Below are positions 50,472 to 59,413 of a stretch of DNA of 64,000 nt, one piece after another. The stretch's first letter is position 1. Every line of letters begins with the position of its first letter. Below the pieces are notes generated by a model, which was not told the DNA's origin, did not search any database, and worked only from the letters and a program-made list of their open reading frames with translations. Position numbers and translations under genes: made by a program. The DNA comes from NCEH01 sp002257205 (GTDB taxonomy: Bacteria > Pseudomonadota > Alphaproteobacteria > Rhizobiales > Xanthobacteraceae). The DNA lies in the NCBI RefSeq assembly GCF_043195105.1, contig NZ_JBAFWO010000002.1. One strand, 5' to 3'.

Positions 50472-52721
50472 ATGCTCCAATCTGTCCCGCAGACCCTTGT
50501 GTCCCTGCCCATCGAGCGGGTCGCCAGCCCCGAGGCGGGCCCGCAGATATCGTTGCTGGCCGGCTCCGTCATGCTGCTTATGTTCGACGTGGATACGCGG
50601 GTGTGGAGCGCGGGCCGCCTCGAACCCGCCTGCGGGCCCGCCCTGGCCCCGCTCGCCGCATTGCGCCTCCAGCGCGAGGATGGCGGAACCCGCCTCCTGT
50701 TTGCTTTCCGCAGGCCGGCCCAGATGCAGACCTTGTCGCTCTTCGCCGGCCGCGTCGGCCAGAGCGTCGAGGTCGCGCTCGATCCGGTGGACGATTTTTC
50801 ACCTACCGAACCCGAACGCCTGCTCGCCGGCCTTACGCCGGCAGCGCAGGTGTCGCTGATGACCACCTTCCTGGAAACCTGGCCCTCCATCTTTCGCATG
50901 CGCACGAGCCGCAGGTTCGTGGCGCTCCTTCACCGCCTGGTCCGCGCATCGGCGCCGGTCGAGCCGCCTTTGGTGCGCGCCGTCGCTCGGCTCGATGCGG
51001 CGACGGCGCTGATCGAAGGCGGCCTGCCCATGGGATGCGACGACATCGGCACGCTCTATTGCGTGTCGCCTGATGGGATGCGGCGGATTTCCGGCGCGCC
51101 GCGCTATGGCGCCCCCGGCGCGCGCGGCCTGCGGCGTTTTTATCTTGCGTTGGAGACCGCCGGCATCGGCGCCGATACGTTCATTGTGTTGACGGGTCCC
51201 AATTGGTTCGCCGTGCGGCGCATCGAGATGCCGGGAGATCTTGCGTCACTCACGCGCTGGTGGCGCAGCCTTGGCAAGCCCGATCCCGTGCTGCGCGAGC
51301 ACGCGGTGGCGCTGGCGAGCTCCGGTGCGCCGGCCGCCCAGGCCGCGGCGGTCGAGATGCAGTTGCAGTGCCCGCTGCCGCCGCGGGCTCTTTCGGGCGG
51401 GCCCCACTTGCCTTCGGCCGATATCGACCTCGCCCTCGCGACTGATCGCGGGATGCTGGTGGGGGGCTGGCTGCGGGATCCGCTCGGCATGGTGACCGGC
51501 ATTGATCTCCTGGCGGGCGACGCCGCCTTGCCGCTCGGGGCTGTGCAGCACACGTTCTCCGGCATCGTGGGAAAGGGCGATGATGCGACGGCGGTGACGG
51601 GCTTCTGCGCGCTGGTGGCGGCGGATGTCGCCGTGCCGATGCTCCAGCCGCGCTTCGGCGTGGCGCTCAAATCGGGCGAGCGGCATGTTCTCGTTCCTCC
51701 GCCCCAGCCCGTGGACGTGGCGGAGCGGCGCTCGCGGGCGCTGAAGGCGATCCCGCCGCAATTCCTCACTGGCGACGCCATCGCGCGCTGCCTTGCCCCG
51801 GCGCTCGCGGCGATACATGGCGAACTGATGGCGACCCAGGGCGCCCCCCGCGTCGTCACCTTGGGAACGCGGCTAAAGGCGCCGCGCGTTTCAATCGTCG
51901 TGCCGCTTTACCGGGTGCTGGATTTCCTGCGGGTACAGGTCGGCGCCTTCGCCGCCGACGGGTTCGTGCGCGAGGCGTGCGAGATCATCTATGTGCTCGA
52001 TTCCCCGGAGCAGGCGGACGGGCTCGAGCATCTGCTGCGCGGCCTACATCTGCTGTACGATTTGCCGCTTGTCTTGGTGGTGATGGCGCGCAACGCTGGG
52101 TTCGCGGCGGCCAGCAATGCCGGCGCGCGGGAGGCGCGCGGCGACGTCGTGGCGCAGGTGAATTCCGACGTTATCCCCACTGCGGCGGGCTGGCTTTCCC
52201 CCCTTCTGGCGGCGCTTGAGGGTGAGGAATTCGGGGCGGTCGGGCCAAAACTGCTGTTCGACGACGGCTCGCTCCAGCACGCCGGCATGTATTTCGCGCC
52301 GGGGCCGCGCGGGCAATGGCTGAACCACCATTTTCACAAGGGCATGCCGCGCCATTATCCGCCGGCCACGGTGGCACGCAACGTGCCGGCCGTCACCGGC
52401 GCCTGCCTGCTCATGCGCCGCACCCTTTTTGAGGAGGTGGGCGGCTTCACCGAGGATTACGTCATCGGCGATTATGAAGACAGCGACCTGTGCCTGAAGG
52501 TGCGGGCAAAGGGCTTCGAGGTGGGCTACGTCCCGCAGGCGGAACTCTATCACCTGGAGCGGCGCTCCATGTCGGTGAACGCGGACCATGCGCGTGGTGC
52601 AGCCTCCGCCTACAATGCCTGGCTGCATGCCCAGCGCTGGGGCGATGTCATGGCCGCGTTGATGACGCCGGATGCGGCGCTGTCCGCATCCGGTCAGCTC
52701 GAAGCGGAGTGCGCGGCATGA
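50472..52721 (+). CDS. Large glycosyltransferase with C-terminal GT2 domain and N-terminal GW-type module
   Basis: This is a 749-residue protein. Residues 1-320 are not recognised. About 322-400 form a beta-rich module with RGMLVGGWLRD, akin to the GW-type domain of two neighbouring proteins. From about 471 there is a GT2 domain: RVSIVVPLY, NAGFAAASNAGAREARGD, NSD (564-566) in the DxD position, FGAVGPKLLFDDGSLQHAG, TGACLLMRR and the acceptor motif GDYEDSDLCLKVRAKG. The catalytic set looks intact. ATG 50472 is chosen; the longer frame overlaps the RTX terminator. It overlaps the methyltransferase start by four bases. Confidence 0.85.
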   Translation: MLQSVPQTLVSLPIERVASPEAGPQISLLAGSVMLLMFDVDTRVWSAGRLEPACGPALAPLAALRLQREDGGTRLLFAFRRPAQMQTLSLFAGRVGQSVEVALDPVDDFSPTEPERLLAGLTPAAQVSLMTTFLETWPSIFRMRTSRRFVALLHRLVRASAPVEPPLVRAVARLDAATALIEGGLPMGCDDIGTLYCVSPDGMRRISGAPRYGAPGARGLRRFYLALETAGIGADTFIVLTGPNWFAVRRIEMPGDLASLTRWWRSLGKPDPVLREHAVALASSGAPAAQAAAVEMQLQCPLPPRALSGGPHLPSADIDLALATDRGMLVGGWLRDPLGMVTGIDLLAGDAALPLGAVQHTFSGIVGKGDDATAVTGFCALVAADVAVPMLQPRFGVALKSGERHVLVPPPQPVDVAERRSRALKAIPPQFLTGDAIARCLAPALAAIHGELMATQGAPRVVTLGTRLKAPRVSIVVPLYRVLDFLRVQVGAFAADGFVREACEIIYVLDSPEQADGLEHLLRGLHLLYDLPLVLVVMARNAGFAAASNAGAREARGDVVAQVNSDVIPTAAGWLSPLLAALEGEEFGAVGPKLLFDDGSLQHAGMYFAPGPRGQWLNHHFHKGMPRHYPPATVARNVPAVTGACLLMRRTLFEEVGGFTEDYVIGDYEDSDLCLKVRAKGFEVGYVPQAELYHLERRSMSVNADHARGAASAYNAWLHAQRWGDVMAALMTPDAALSASGQLEAECAA

Positions 52722-53584
52722 ACGTGCATGCTCCCAAAATTCCCGCTCCCAAAATTCCCGCTTCCGAGACCCCCGCTCGCGAAACACTCACAGCGGCATT
52801 GCCCGCCGAGACCGAATGGCTGCTGGAGCATGTGGCGCACAATCGCTTCCTTCCCCAGCCGCCCGCCGGCAGCATCTATGTGGGCGACGGCGACTTCCTT
52901 GCGATCGGCGCGGAATTCCTGCGCCATTTCGTGACGTTGGGCGGCCTGCGCCGTAGCCATCGGGTGCTGGACGTGGGCTGCGGCATCGGCCGCATGGCGG
53001 TTCCACTCACCCAGTTCCTGCATCCCGAGCGCGGCAGCTACGAAGGGTTCGATCCGGTGCTCGAAGGGGTGATGTGGTGCACCACCACGATCACGCCCGC
53101 CTATCCACGCTTCCGTTTCCAGCGGCTGGATGTGGCGCACGCGCTCTATAATCCGCAAGGGGTCGTCTCCGGCGCCGAACTCGTCTTGCCCTTTGCGAAC
53201 AGGAGCTTCGACTTCGCGCTGATGGTGTCGGTCGCCACCCATCTGCCGCCGGACGAACTCGCCATTTATCTCCGCGAGATCGCGCGGGTGCTGGCGCCCG
53301 GAGGCAAGCTGTTCCTCACGGCTTTCATAGTGGATAGCGGAGCCGTGGAGACTGAGGGGCGCGATGCCCGCCTCGGCTTCGTGCGCGAGGCGGACGGGCC
53401 TTCCTGGTTCGCCAATGCTGAGGCGCCGCTTGCGGCTGTCGCCTTCGATGACGGGTTCATTGATGCCCTGCTGCGCGAGGCCGGCTTCGACATCGCGTTG
53501 AAGAGTCTCGGCCATTGGCGCGGCCGCCCGGCCCCCCATTATCAGGACATATTTGTCGCCATGAAGAGGGGGGACCGCCCATGA
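52718..53584 (+). CDS. SAM-dependent methyltransferase (class I)
   Basis: This 288-residue protein has motif I VLDVGCGIGR (83-92), FANRSFDFALMVSVATHL, and LREIARVLAPGGKLFLT, a class I Rossmann methyltransferase likely acting on a sugar. The first 20 residues contain a tandem PKIPA repeat (APKIPAPKIPAS), encoded by a short direct DNA repeat. It is coupled to both neighbours by ATGA overlaps, so it belongs to the glycan operon. Confidence 0.88.
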   Translation: MNVHAPKIPAPKIPASETPARETLTAALPAETEWLLEHVAHNRFLPQPPAGSIYVGDGDFLAIGAEFLRHFVTLGGLRRSHRVLDVGCGIGRMAVPLTQFLHPERGSYEGFDPVLEGVMWCTTTITPAYPRFRFQRLDVAHALYNPQGVVSGAELVLPFANRSFDFALMVSVATHLPPDELAIYLREIARVLAPGGKLFLTAFIVDSGAVETEGRDARLGFVREADGPSWFANAEAPLAAVAFDDGFIDALLREAGFDIALKSLGHWRGRPAPHYQDIFVAMKRGDRP

Positions 53585-54852
53585 GCCCGCGCATCCTCGT
53601 CGTCGCGCACAATCATCCCGATCTGCATCCCGGCGGAACCGAGATCTTCGCCCACGATCTGTTCAAGGCCTACCAGCGCTCCGGCGTGGAAGCGTTGTTC
53701 CTCGGCGCCACCAACCAGTTGCACCGCGACGCCAGGCCCGGCACCTCGTTCCAGACCGTGGGAACGGCGAACGACGAGCTCCTGTTTTGGGCCGGGCATT
53801 TCGACCGCTTCAACATGAGCCAGATCGACCTCTATGGGGTCGTGCCGGATCTCGTGGCGCTGCTGGAGGATTTTCGCCCCGATATCGTCCATTTGCATCA
53901 TCTGCTGCTGGTGGGCGCGGAATTCCCCGCTTTGGTCCGGCGCATCCTGCCGCGCGCGCGCATCATCATGACGCTGCACGATTATTATTCGATCTGCGCG
54001 CACGATGGGCTGATGGTGCGCGTGCACGATGGCCAGCGCTGCCTCTCCGGTGGCAATGATGCCTGCCACCGCTGCTTTCCTGAGATCGCGCCTGATCGCT
54101 TCCTGCTGCGCGCGCAGCATCTCAAGACCCATTTCACCTATGTGGACCAGTTCGTGTCGCCGAGCGCGTTCCTCAAGGAGCGTTATGTCCAATGGGGGCT
54201 TGATGCCGGGCGGATCGAGGTGGTGGCCAACGGCCGGCCGTTGACAGCCTCGGCTCCCTTCCGTTCGGCCCGCGACGGGCGGCGAATCTCGTTCGGCTAT
54301 TTCGGCAACATCAATCCCTGGAAGGGACTGAAGGTGCTGTTGGATGCCGCCCGTCGGCTGATCGGCGTCGGCGTCGCGTTCGAGCTGCGGGTCCATGGCG
54401 CCGCGCTCTATCAGAGCGATCAGTTCGCCGCCGAGATCGAGCGCCTGTTCGCCGAGACCGATTCCCACGTTCTGCGCCTCGGTTCCTACGACCGGGGCGA
54501 CATCGGCGCGCTGATGGCGGAGGTGGACTGGGTGGTGATGCCCTCGGTTTGGTGGGAGAACGCGCCGCTGGTGATCCAGGAGGCGCATATGCATCGCCGC
54601 CCCGTCATCACGAGCGGCATTGGCGGCATGGCGGAGGCGGTGCGCGACGGCGTGGACGGCCTTCACGTTCTGCCGGGCGATGCGGCGGACCTTGCTGGCA
54701 CCATGCAGCGCTGCGCCGAGGATCCGGGCCTCTGGCGCCGCCTGAGCGCGGGCACCGCGCCGCCGCCCTCCATCGACGACGTCGCCGCGCGTTACCTGCG
54801 CCTTTCGGGCTTGTCGGCGACGCCCGCGACCCCTTCCACCGCCGCAGCCTGA
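53581..54852 (+). CDS. Glycosyltransferase family 4, copy A of a paralogous pair
   Basis: This 423-residue GT-B enzyme starts MSPRILVVAHNHPDLHPGGTEIFAHDL. It has a cysteine-bearing segment CHRCFPEIAPDRF and the GT4 C-terminal block MPSVWWENAPLVIQEAHMH, then GGMAEAVRDGVDGL. These segments recur nearly unchanged in the protein at 58021, so the two are duplicates. It overlaps the methyltransferase stop (ATGA). The C-terminal 15 residues are Ala/Thr/Pro-rich. Confidence 0.9.
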   Translation: MSPRILVVAHNHPDLHPGGTEIFAHDLFKAYQRSGVEALFLGATNQLHRDARPGTSFQTVGTANDELLFWAGHFDRFNMSQIDLYGVVPDLVALLEDFRPDIVHLHHLLLVGAEFPALVRRILPRARIIMTLHDYYSICAHDGLMVRVHDGQRCLSGGNDACHRCFPEIAPDRFLLRAQHLKTHFTYVDQFVSPSAFLKERYVQWGLDAGRIEVVANGRPLTASAPFRSARDGRRISFGYFGNINPWKGLKVLLDAARRLIGVGVAFELRVHGAALYQSDQFAAEIERLFAETDSHVLRLGSYDRGDIGALMAEVDWVVMPSVWWENAPLVIQEAHMHRRPVITSGIGGMAEAVRDGVDGLHVLPGDAADLAGTMQRCAEDPGLWRRLSAGTAPPPSIDDVAARYLRLSGLSATPATPSTAAA

Positions 54853-54861
54853 GGAGGACTC

Positions 54862-55785
54862 ATGCCCGTCGCGGAAGTCACACATCGCGCGCTTGTTCCG
54901 GAGGACACGGCGGTCGCCGCCGGCCCGCGCAAGGTCGCCGCCAACGATGCGGCACCAAAGCCGCAGGAGCCCGTCCGCCCCGCAGCGGACAAGCCCGCCA
55001 CAGCAAGATCCGCGCAGAAAAAGGACACATCGGCACCAGCGGGCGATGCGCCGAGCGTGGACGCGGTCGGCAATGGGGATGGCTCTGCCGCGCTCGATGG
55101 CCGCGTGGACGCCATCGACAATGGTCGTCTGTTCGGCTGGGTCTGGGATCGCGACCACCCGGCCGCCCGCCTCCTCGTGCGTATCGTTCTGGATGGCGCG
55201 GAGGTCGCCAAGGGCCTCGCGGACAAGCCGCGCGTGGATCTGCGCCGCAACGGCATCGGCGACGGCGCCCACGCTTTTTCGCTCGATTTGCCGCCGGCTG
55301 CGCTCGCTGCCCCCGAACGGCTGACGGTGATCGCGCATTGCGAGGAAACAAGTTGTGAGCTCACTTTGCGCCGGCCGTCGGCCGATGAGCGGGCGGTCGA
55401 GGCGGCCATAGCCGCGCCGCTGACGCGGGTGATGGACCGTCTTGACCTGCTGGTGCAGGCGCAGCGTGCGCTCCAGCTCGGCCAGCGCGACACCGGGCGT
55501 GCCCTGAGCGAGACGACCCAGCGGCTCGATGCCATGTCGGACAGCGAGGCGCGGCTGCAGGAGGCGCTGGAAAGCGTGGGCTCCGGGCAGGGCGAGCTCG
55601 CCGTGCGGCTCGACCAGATGGAAATCTTCCTCACCCGGTTCGACACGTCGCTCGCCGGCTTCGACGCGCGCATCGAAGCCTTCGCCGAATCCTCGCGCAG
55701 CGAAATCCGGCCGCAATTCTTCGCGCTCGCGGTGCTGATCGGCATGGGGCTCGGGCTGGCCCTCGCTCTGGGCCTGAAGATCTGA
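54862..55785 (+). CDS. Tail-anchored coiled-coil protein with GW-type beta-sandwich module
   Basis: This 307-residue protein has four parts: a disordered Pro/Ala/Lys-rich N-terminus (1-75); a compact module (77-145) with GRVDAIDNGRLFGWVWD and NGIGDGAHAFSLDLP; a long heptad-rich helix (176-285), probably a coiled coil; and a single C-terminal membrane helix (286-305) with only two residues after it. There is no signal peptide, so it should be tail-anchored in the inner membrane with its bulk in the cytoplasm. The same kind of module appears in the two large GT proteins beside it. A scaffold for the glycan assembly enzymes is my inference. The family is not named in my knowledge. Confidence 0.75.
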   Translation: MPVAEVTHRALVPEDTAVAAGPRKVAANDAAPKPQEPVRPAADKPATARSAQKKDTSAPAGDAPSVDAVGNGDGSAALDGRVDAIDNGRLFGWVWDRDHPAARLLVRIVLDGAEVAKGLADKPRVDLRRNGIGDGAHAFSLDLPPAALAAPERLTVIAHCEETSCELTLRRPSADERAVEAAIAAPLTRVMDRLDLLVQAQRALQLGQRDTGRALSETTQRLDAMSDSEARLQEALESVGSGQGELAVRLDQMEIFLTRFDTSLAGFDARIEAFAESSRSEIRPQFFALAVLIGMGLGLALALGLKI

Positions 55786-55796
55786 AAGGGCATTCG

Positions 55797-58016
55797 ATGC
55801 GTGACCAAGCTCCTCCCGACCACCCCGCGAACGAGCGTCCCGCCGAAGCCCCCAAGGTACCGCTGGACGGCGAGACCGCGCTGGTTGCAGCCGTGGACGA
55901 GGGCCTTGCGCTCATCGCCGGCACGGGCGAATTGCCGGCCAGCGTCCAGGCCTTGCTAAACGGCGACCCGAGCACCTCCACCCAAGCGGCGACCGTTGGT
56001 TGGCGCAGGCCCGATGCGCCGGGGGACGTCCGCAGTGGATTCGTCGCTCTGGTACCGTTGGCGGCGCTCGGGCGCGGGCGGCTCAGCTCGATCCTGTTCC
56101 GCCGGCCGGGGCAACCCGCCCGCTATGCCTTGGCGCGCCGGCCGCTGCCGCTGGAAGCGGTGCTCCAGGCGGTCGCCGAGGATGCGGGTCCCTCTGCGGC
56201 GGGGGTGGTGGACGGCATCGTGGAAGCGCTCCTGGCCGGCAAGCCCACCACGCGGCGGCTTCTGGCCGTGGCGGCGATGGCGCAGGCTGTCGCACGGGCG
56301 GACGGCTTCGTGGAAGTGATGGGGCCTGGCGAAGACGGTGTCATCTTTCTCCAGGGCTGGACCGCCGATCTTGTGCCCGGCCGCGCGCGGGTGATCGCCA
56401 TCGGCGCCGACGTGGCGCTGGCGGAACTTGATAGCGCCTCCTTCCCCCGCGAGGATCTCGCCGGCCGCAGCCGCGGCTTCGCCGGGCTCATGGCCGCGCC
56501 CGAGACCTGCGACGTCGGTCGCCTGCAGAAGATCCTATTCCGCGCCCGCGACGGTTGGCGGGCCATCTCGGTCTACGAGCGGCGGGTGCATCTGGACCCG
56601 CGCGACGTGCCCGCCCATGTGCGCGCCGTTCTGCCGCGCCTCACCGCGCCCACCGACGTGCTCGCCAAGGTGAAGGCGGCCGGCAACCGCTTCGACGGGC
56701 GCGACACCGTGAGCGAACTGAAGTTGCCGGTGCGGCTGGGCATCGATTTCGCCCTGGCGATGGAGGGCGGAGGCATCCTCGTTTCCGGCTGGCTGCTGGA
56801 TTGCGAGCAGCATGTGCGGGCGGTGTCGCTGAAGGTCGGGCGCGAGGGCGTGCGCATCGACGAGAATTGGACCCGCCAGCCACGGCCGGATGTGACCAAT
56901 GCTTTCCTGGCCGATCCACTGTTCATGGCGCTTGATGCCGAGCGCCATTCCCACGGCTTCCTGGCCTTCGTGCCGCGGCTCGCCGCCGGCTCGCGCGACC
57001 TCGCCCATCTCGAACTGTCGCTCGACGACGCCTCGGCCTATCGCCCGCTGCCCCTGGCGCGCGCTGCGCCCCGGCAGGTGCTGGCGCGCCTCGCCTCGGC
57101 CGTGGAGCCGCGCGCGACGGCGGCGGAGCATTTGGTGGAACGTCACCTCGGCCCCATGGTGCAGCAGCTGGAACGCCGTGCCGCGGCCGGGCGGGTGGTC
57201 AGCGAAGTGGGCGGCTTCGACGATGCAGCGCCGCTCGCCCTGGTGCTCGGGGTGAATGAAGGGGCGGAGCAGGCGGGCGTATTGCTGTCGCTGCTCGCTC
57301 TCGACCCGGCCACGCGCGCGCTGCCCATCGTCATGGCGGTGCCGGAGCACGGCTTCGACGCCGTGGCGGCACAGGTGCGCCGACTTGCGGATTTCTATCG
57401 CCTGCATCTGCGCCTCGTGCGGGCGGAAGGGGCGGAGGATGTCTGCGACGCGTTGGAAGTGGGCATTCGCGCCAGCGCGGCAGAGCATATTATTCTGCTC
57501 TGCTCCCATATCCTGCCGCGAACGGCCGGCTGGTTGCCACGCCTGGAGCGGGCCTATCGGACGCGGGGCAGCAAATGCCTCGTGTCGCCCACCTTGCTGT
57601 TCGAGGATGATTCCATCCGCTGGGCCGGCACGACCCTGGAGGGGGAGGGGGCCGCACGTGGCCTTACCGATCGCCTCGTTGGCTATCCGCGCGCGGCCGC
57701 GATCGGCGCCGAGCCGGTCGAGGTGACGGCTGGCACCACCGAGTGCTGCATCCTGCCGCGCGCCGCCTTTATTGCGGTGGAAGGTTTCAGCCGGGGCTAT
57801 CTCGGCATTGCCGAGAAGCGGCTCGACTTCGCTTTGAAATTGCGGCTTGCCGGCACGCCCTCCGTATGGGTGCCGGAGGTTGAGATGGTGTGCGCCGACG
57901 AGACCATTGGCGGGGGGGGCGCCGCCGCGCAAGCCTGGCACTCCTTGGTGCGGCGGGTGGATCGGTGGGCTTTCGACCGACGATGGTCGCTCGCCGTGGC
58001 GAATATGCGGAGCTAA
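55797..58016 (+). CDS. Large GT2-like protein with degenerate active site and two GW-type modules
   Basis: This 739-residue protein resembles the one at 50472 but is strongly diverged. GW-type modules lie at about 181-235 (VIFLQGWTADLVPG) and 325-400 (ILVSGWLLDCEQHVRAVSL). A GT2-like region follows (about 478-700) with VSPTLLFEDDSIRWAG and TAGTTECCILPRAAF. The DxD-position residues are CSH (569-571) where the paralogue has NSD, and the NAGFAAASN block and ED acceptor motif are lost. It is probably a non-catalytic partner or a GT with altered chemistry. It starts 11 bp after the tail-anchored gene. Confidence 0.78.
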   Translation: MRDQAPPDHPANERPAEAPKVPLDGETALVAAVDEGLALIAGTGELPASVQALLNGDPSTSTQAATVGWRRPDAPGDVRSGFVALVPLAALGRGRLSSILFRRPGQPARYALARRPLPLEAVLQAVAEDAGPSAAGVVDGIVEALLAGKPTTRRLLAVAAMAQAVARADGFVEVMGPGEDGVIFLQGWTADLVPGRARVIAIGADVALAELDSASFPREDLAGRSRGFAGLMAAPETCDVGRLQKILFRARDGWRAISVYERRVHLDPRDVPAHVRAVLPRLTAPTDVLAKVKAAGNRFDGRDTVSELKLPVRLGIDFALAMEGGGILVSGWLLDCEQHVRAVSLKVGREGVRIDENWTRQPRPDVTNAFLADPLFMALDAERHSHGFLAFVPRLAAGSRDLAHLELSLDDASAYRPLPLARAAPRQVLARLASAVEPRATAAEHLVERHLGPMVQQLERRAAAGRVVSEVGGFDDAAPLALVLGVNEGAEQAGVLLSLLALDPATRALPIVMAVPEHGFDAVAAQVRRLADFYRLHLRLVRAEGAEDVCDALEVGIRASAAEHIILLCSHILPRTAGWLPRLERAYRTRGSKCLVSPTLLFEDDSIRWAGTTLEGEGAARGLTDRLVGYPRAAAIGAEPVEVTAGTTECCILPRAAFIAVEGFSRGYLGIAEKRLDFALKLRLAGTPSVWVPEVEMVCADETIGGGGAAAQAWHSLVRRVDRWAFDRRWSLAVANMRS

Positions 58017-58020
58017 CACC

Positions 58021-59379
58021 ATGGACGCACTCATGAAAACGCCCGCAGACATTCGCCCGTCCGAGCCCGGCATGCGGGTTCTGGTGGTCGCGCATGCCCA
58101 TCCGAGTTATTCGCTCGGCGGGGCGGAGCTTGCCGCCCATAATCTTCATAAGGGACTGAAAGCCATTGGCGGGGCGACTTCGCGCTATCTGGCGCGCGTC
58201 TCGAGCCCGGTGCCGCGCCATGCTGCTTCCGCCCTCATGAGCCTGCGCCAGAAGGACGACGAGATCCTTTATCACGCGGACGAATACGACCATTTCCTGC
58301 TATCGAACCGCAATACCGAGGATCTTCGGCGCGATTTCGTGCGATTTCTGCGCGAATATCGGCCGGACGTGGTGCATTTCCACCATATCCTCGGCCTTGG
58401 GCTCGAAACCCTGTTCGCGGTGCGCGACACGCTGCCCGACGCGGTGATCGTCGTCACCTTCCACGAGTTCCTTTCCATCTGCCACCATCACGGGCAGATG
58501 GTGAAGACCGGCGGCATGAAGCTGTGCCAGCGGGCCTCCCCGGTGGAATGCCATTCCTGCTTTCCCGAGATTTCCCCGGCCCGGTTCCTGCAGCGCGAGC
58601 GCTTCATCCAGTCGATGCTGGAGATCGCCGATCATTACGTCTCGCCGAGCCGTTTCCTGGCCGAGCGCTTCGTGGACTGGGGCCTCGACGGCGCACGCAT
58701 CTCGGTGATCGGCAACGGCGTGGACATCGCTGAGGCGGCACCGCCGCGCGGCCTCACCGGACCCAGCAAGCGGCGTGGCAGCTTCGCCTATTTCGGCCAG
58801 ATGACCCCCTACAAGGGCGCCGACGTGCTGCTGGATGCGGTGGGCCGCGTGCCGGAGAGCGTGTGGGGGGAGGACGCCCGCATGATGATCTTCGGCGGCA
58901 ATCTGGAGCGCCAGCCGGAAGCCTTCCAGAAAAAGATCGCGGCGCTGGTGGAAAAAGCCGGCGACCGGGTGCGTTTCTACGGCTCCTACCAGAATGCCGA
59001 GATGCCGCGCCTGATGCGCTCGGTGGACTGGATGATCATGCCTTCGGTGTGGTGGGAGAATTCACCGGTGGTGATCCAGGAGGCGTTCTTCCACGGCCGC
59101 CCGATCATCGCCAGCAACATCGGCGGCATGGCCGAGAAGATCCGCGACGGCGTGGACGGCCTGCATTTCCGCGTGGGCAGTGCGGAGGATCTCGCCGACC
59201 GGCTGATCGAGGCGCTGACCGAACCCGATCTGTGGGGGCGCCTGCGCGCCAATATCGAGGCACCGGACAGCCATCTCGGCTTTGCCCGCACCCAGCTCGA
59301 ACTCTACCGACGCCTGCACGGCCGGCGCCGCGCCGATCCCGATGTCCCGGCCGTGCCGGCCGTGGCCTGCACCGCCTGA
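58021..59379 (+). CDS. Glycosyltransferase family 4, copy B of a paralogous pair
   Basis: This 452-residue GT-B enzyme has MRVLVVAHAHPSYSLGGAELAAHNL near residue 18, CHSCFPEISPARF, and MPSVWWENSPVVIQEAFFHGRP followed by GGMAEKIRDGVDGLHF. It is paralogous to the protein at 53581 along most of its length, with an extra N-terminal 17 residues and a longer tail. It starts four bases after the preceding stop, with GCGGAG upstream. Confidence 0.9.
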   Translation: MDALMKTPADIRPSEPGMRVLVVAHAHPSYSLGGAELAAHNLHKGLKAIGGATSRYLARVSSPVPRHAASALMSLRQKDDEILYHADEYDHFLLSNRNTEDLRRDFVRFLREYRPDVVHFHHILGLGLETLFAVRDTLPDAVIVVTFHEFLSICHHHGQMVKTGGMKLCQRASPVECHSCFPEISPARFLQRERFIQSMLEIADHYVSPSRFLAERFVDWGLDGARISVIGNGVDIAEAAPPRGLTGPSKRRGSFAYFGQMTPYKGADVLLDAVGRVPESVWGEDARMMIFGGNLERQPEAFQKKIAALVEKAGDRVRFYGSYQNAEMPRLMRSVDWMIMPSVWWENSPVVIQEAFFHGRPIIASNIGGMAEKIRDGVDGLHFRVGSAEDLADRLIEALTEPDLWGRLRANIEAPDSHLGFARTQLELYRRLHGRRRADPDVPAVPAVACTA

Positions 59380-59413
59380 GGGCGACCACCCGAAATATCA
59401 GAGGGAGAGAAAA

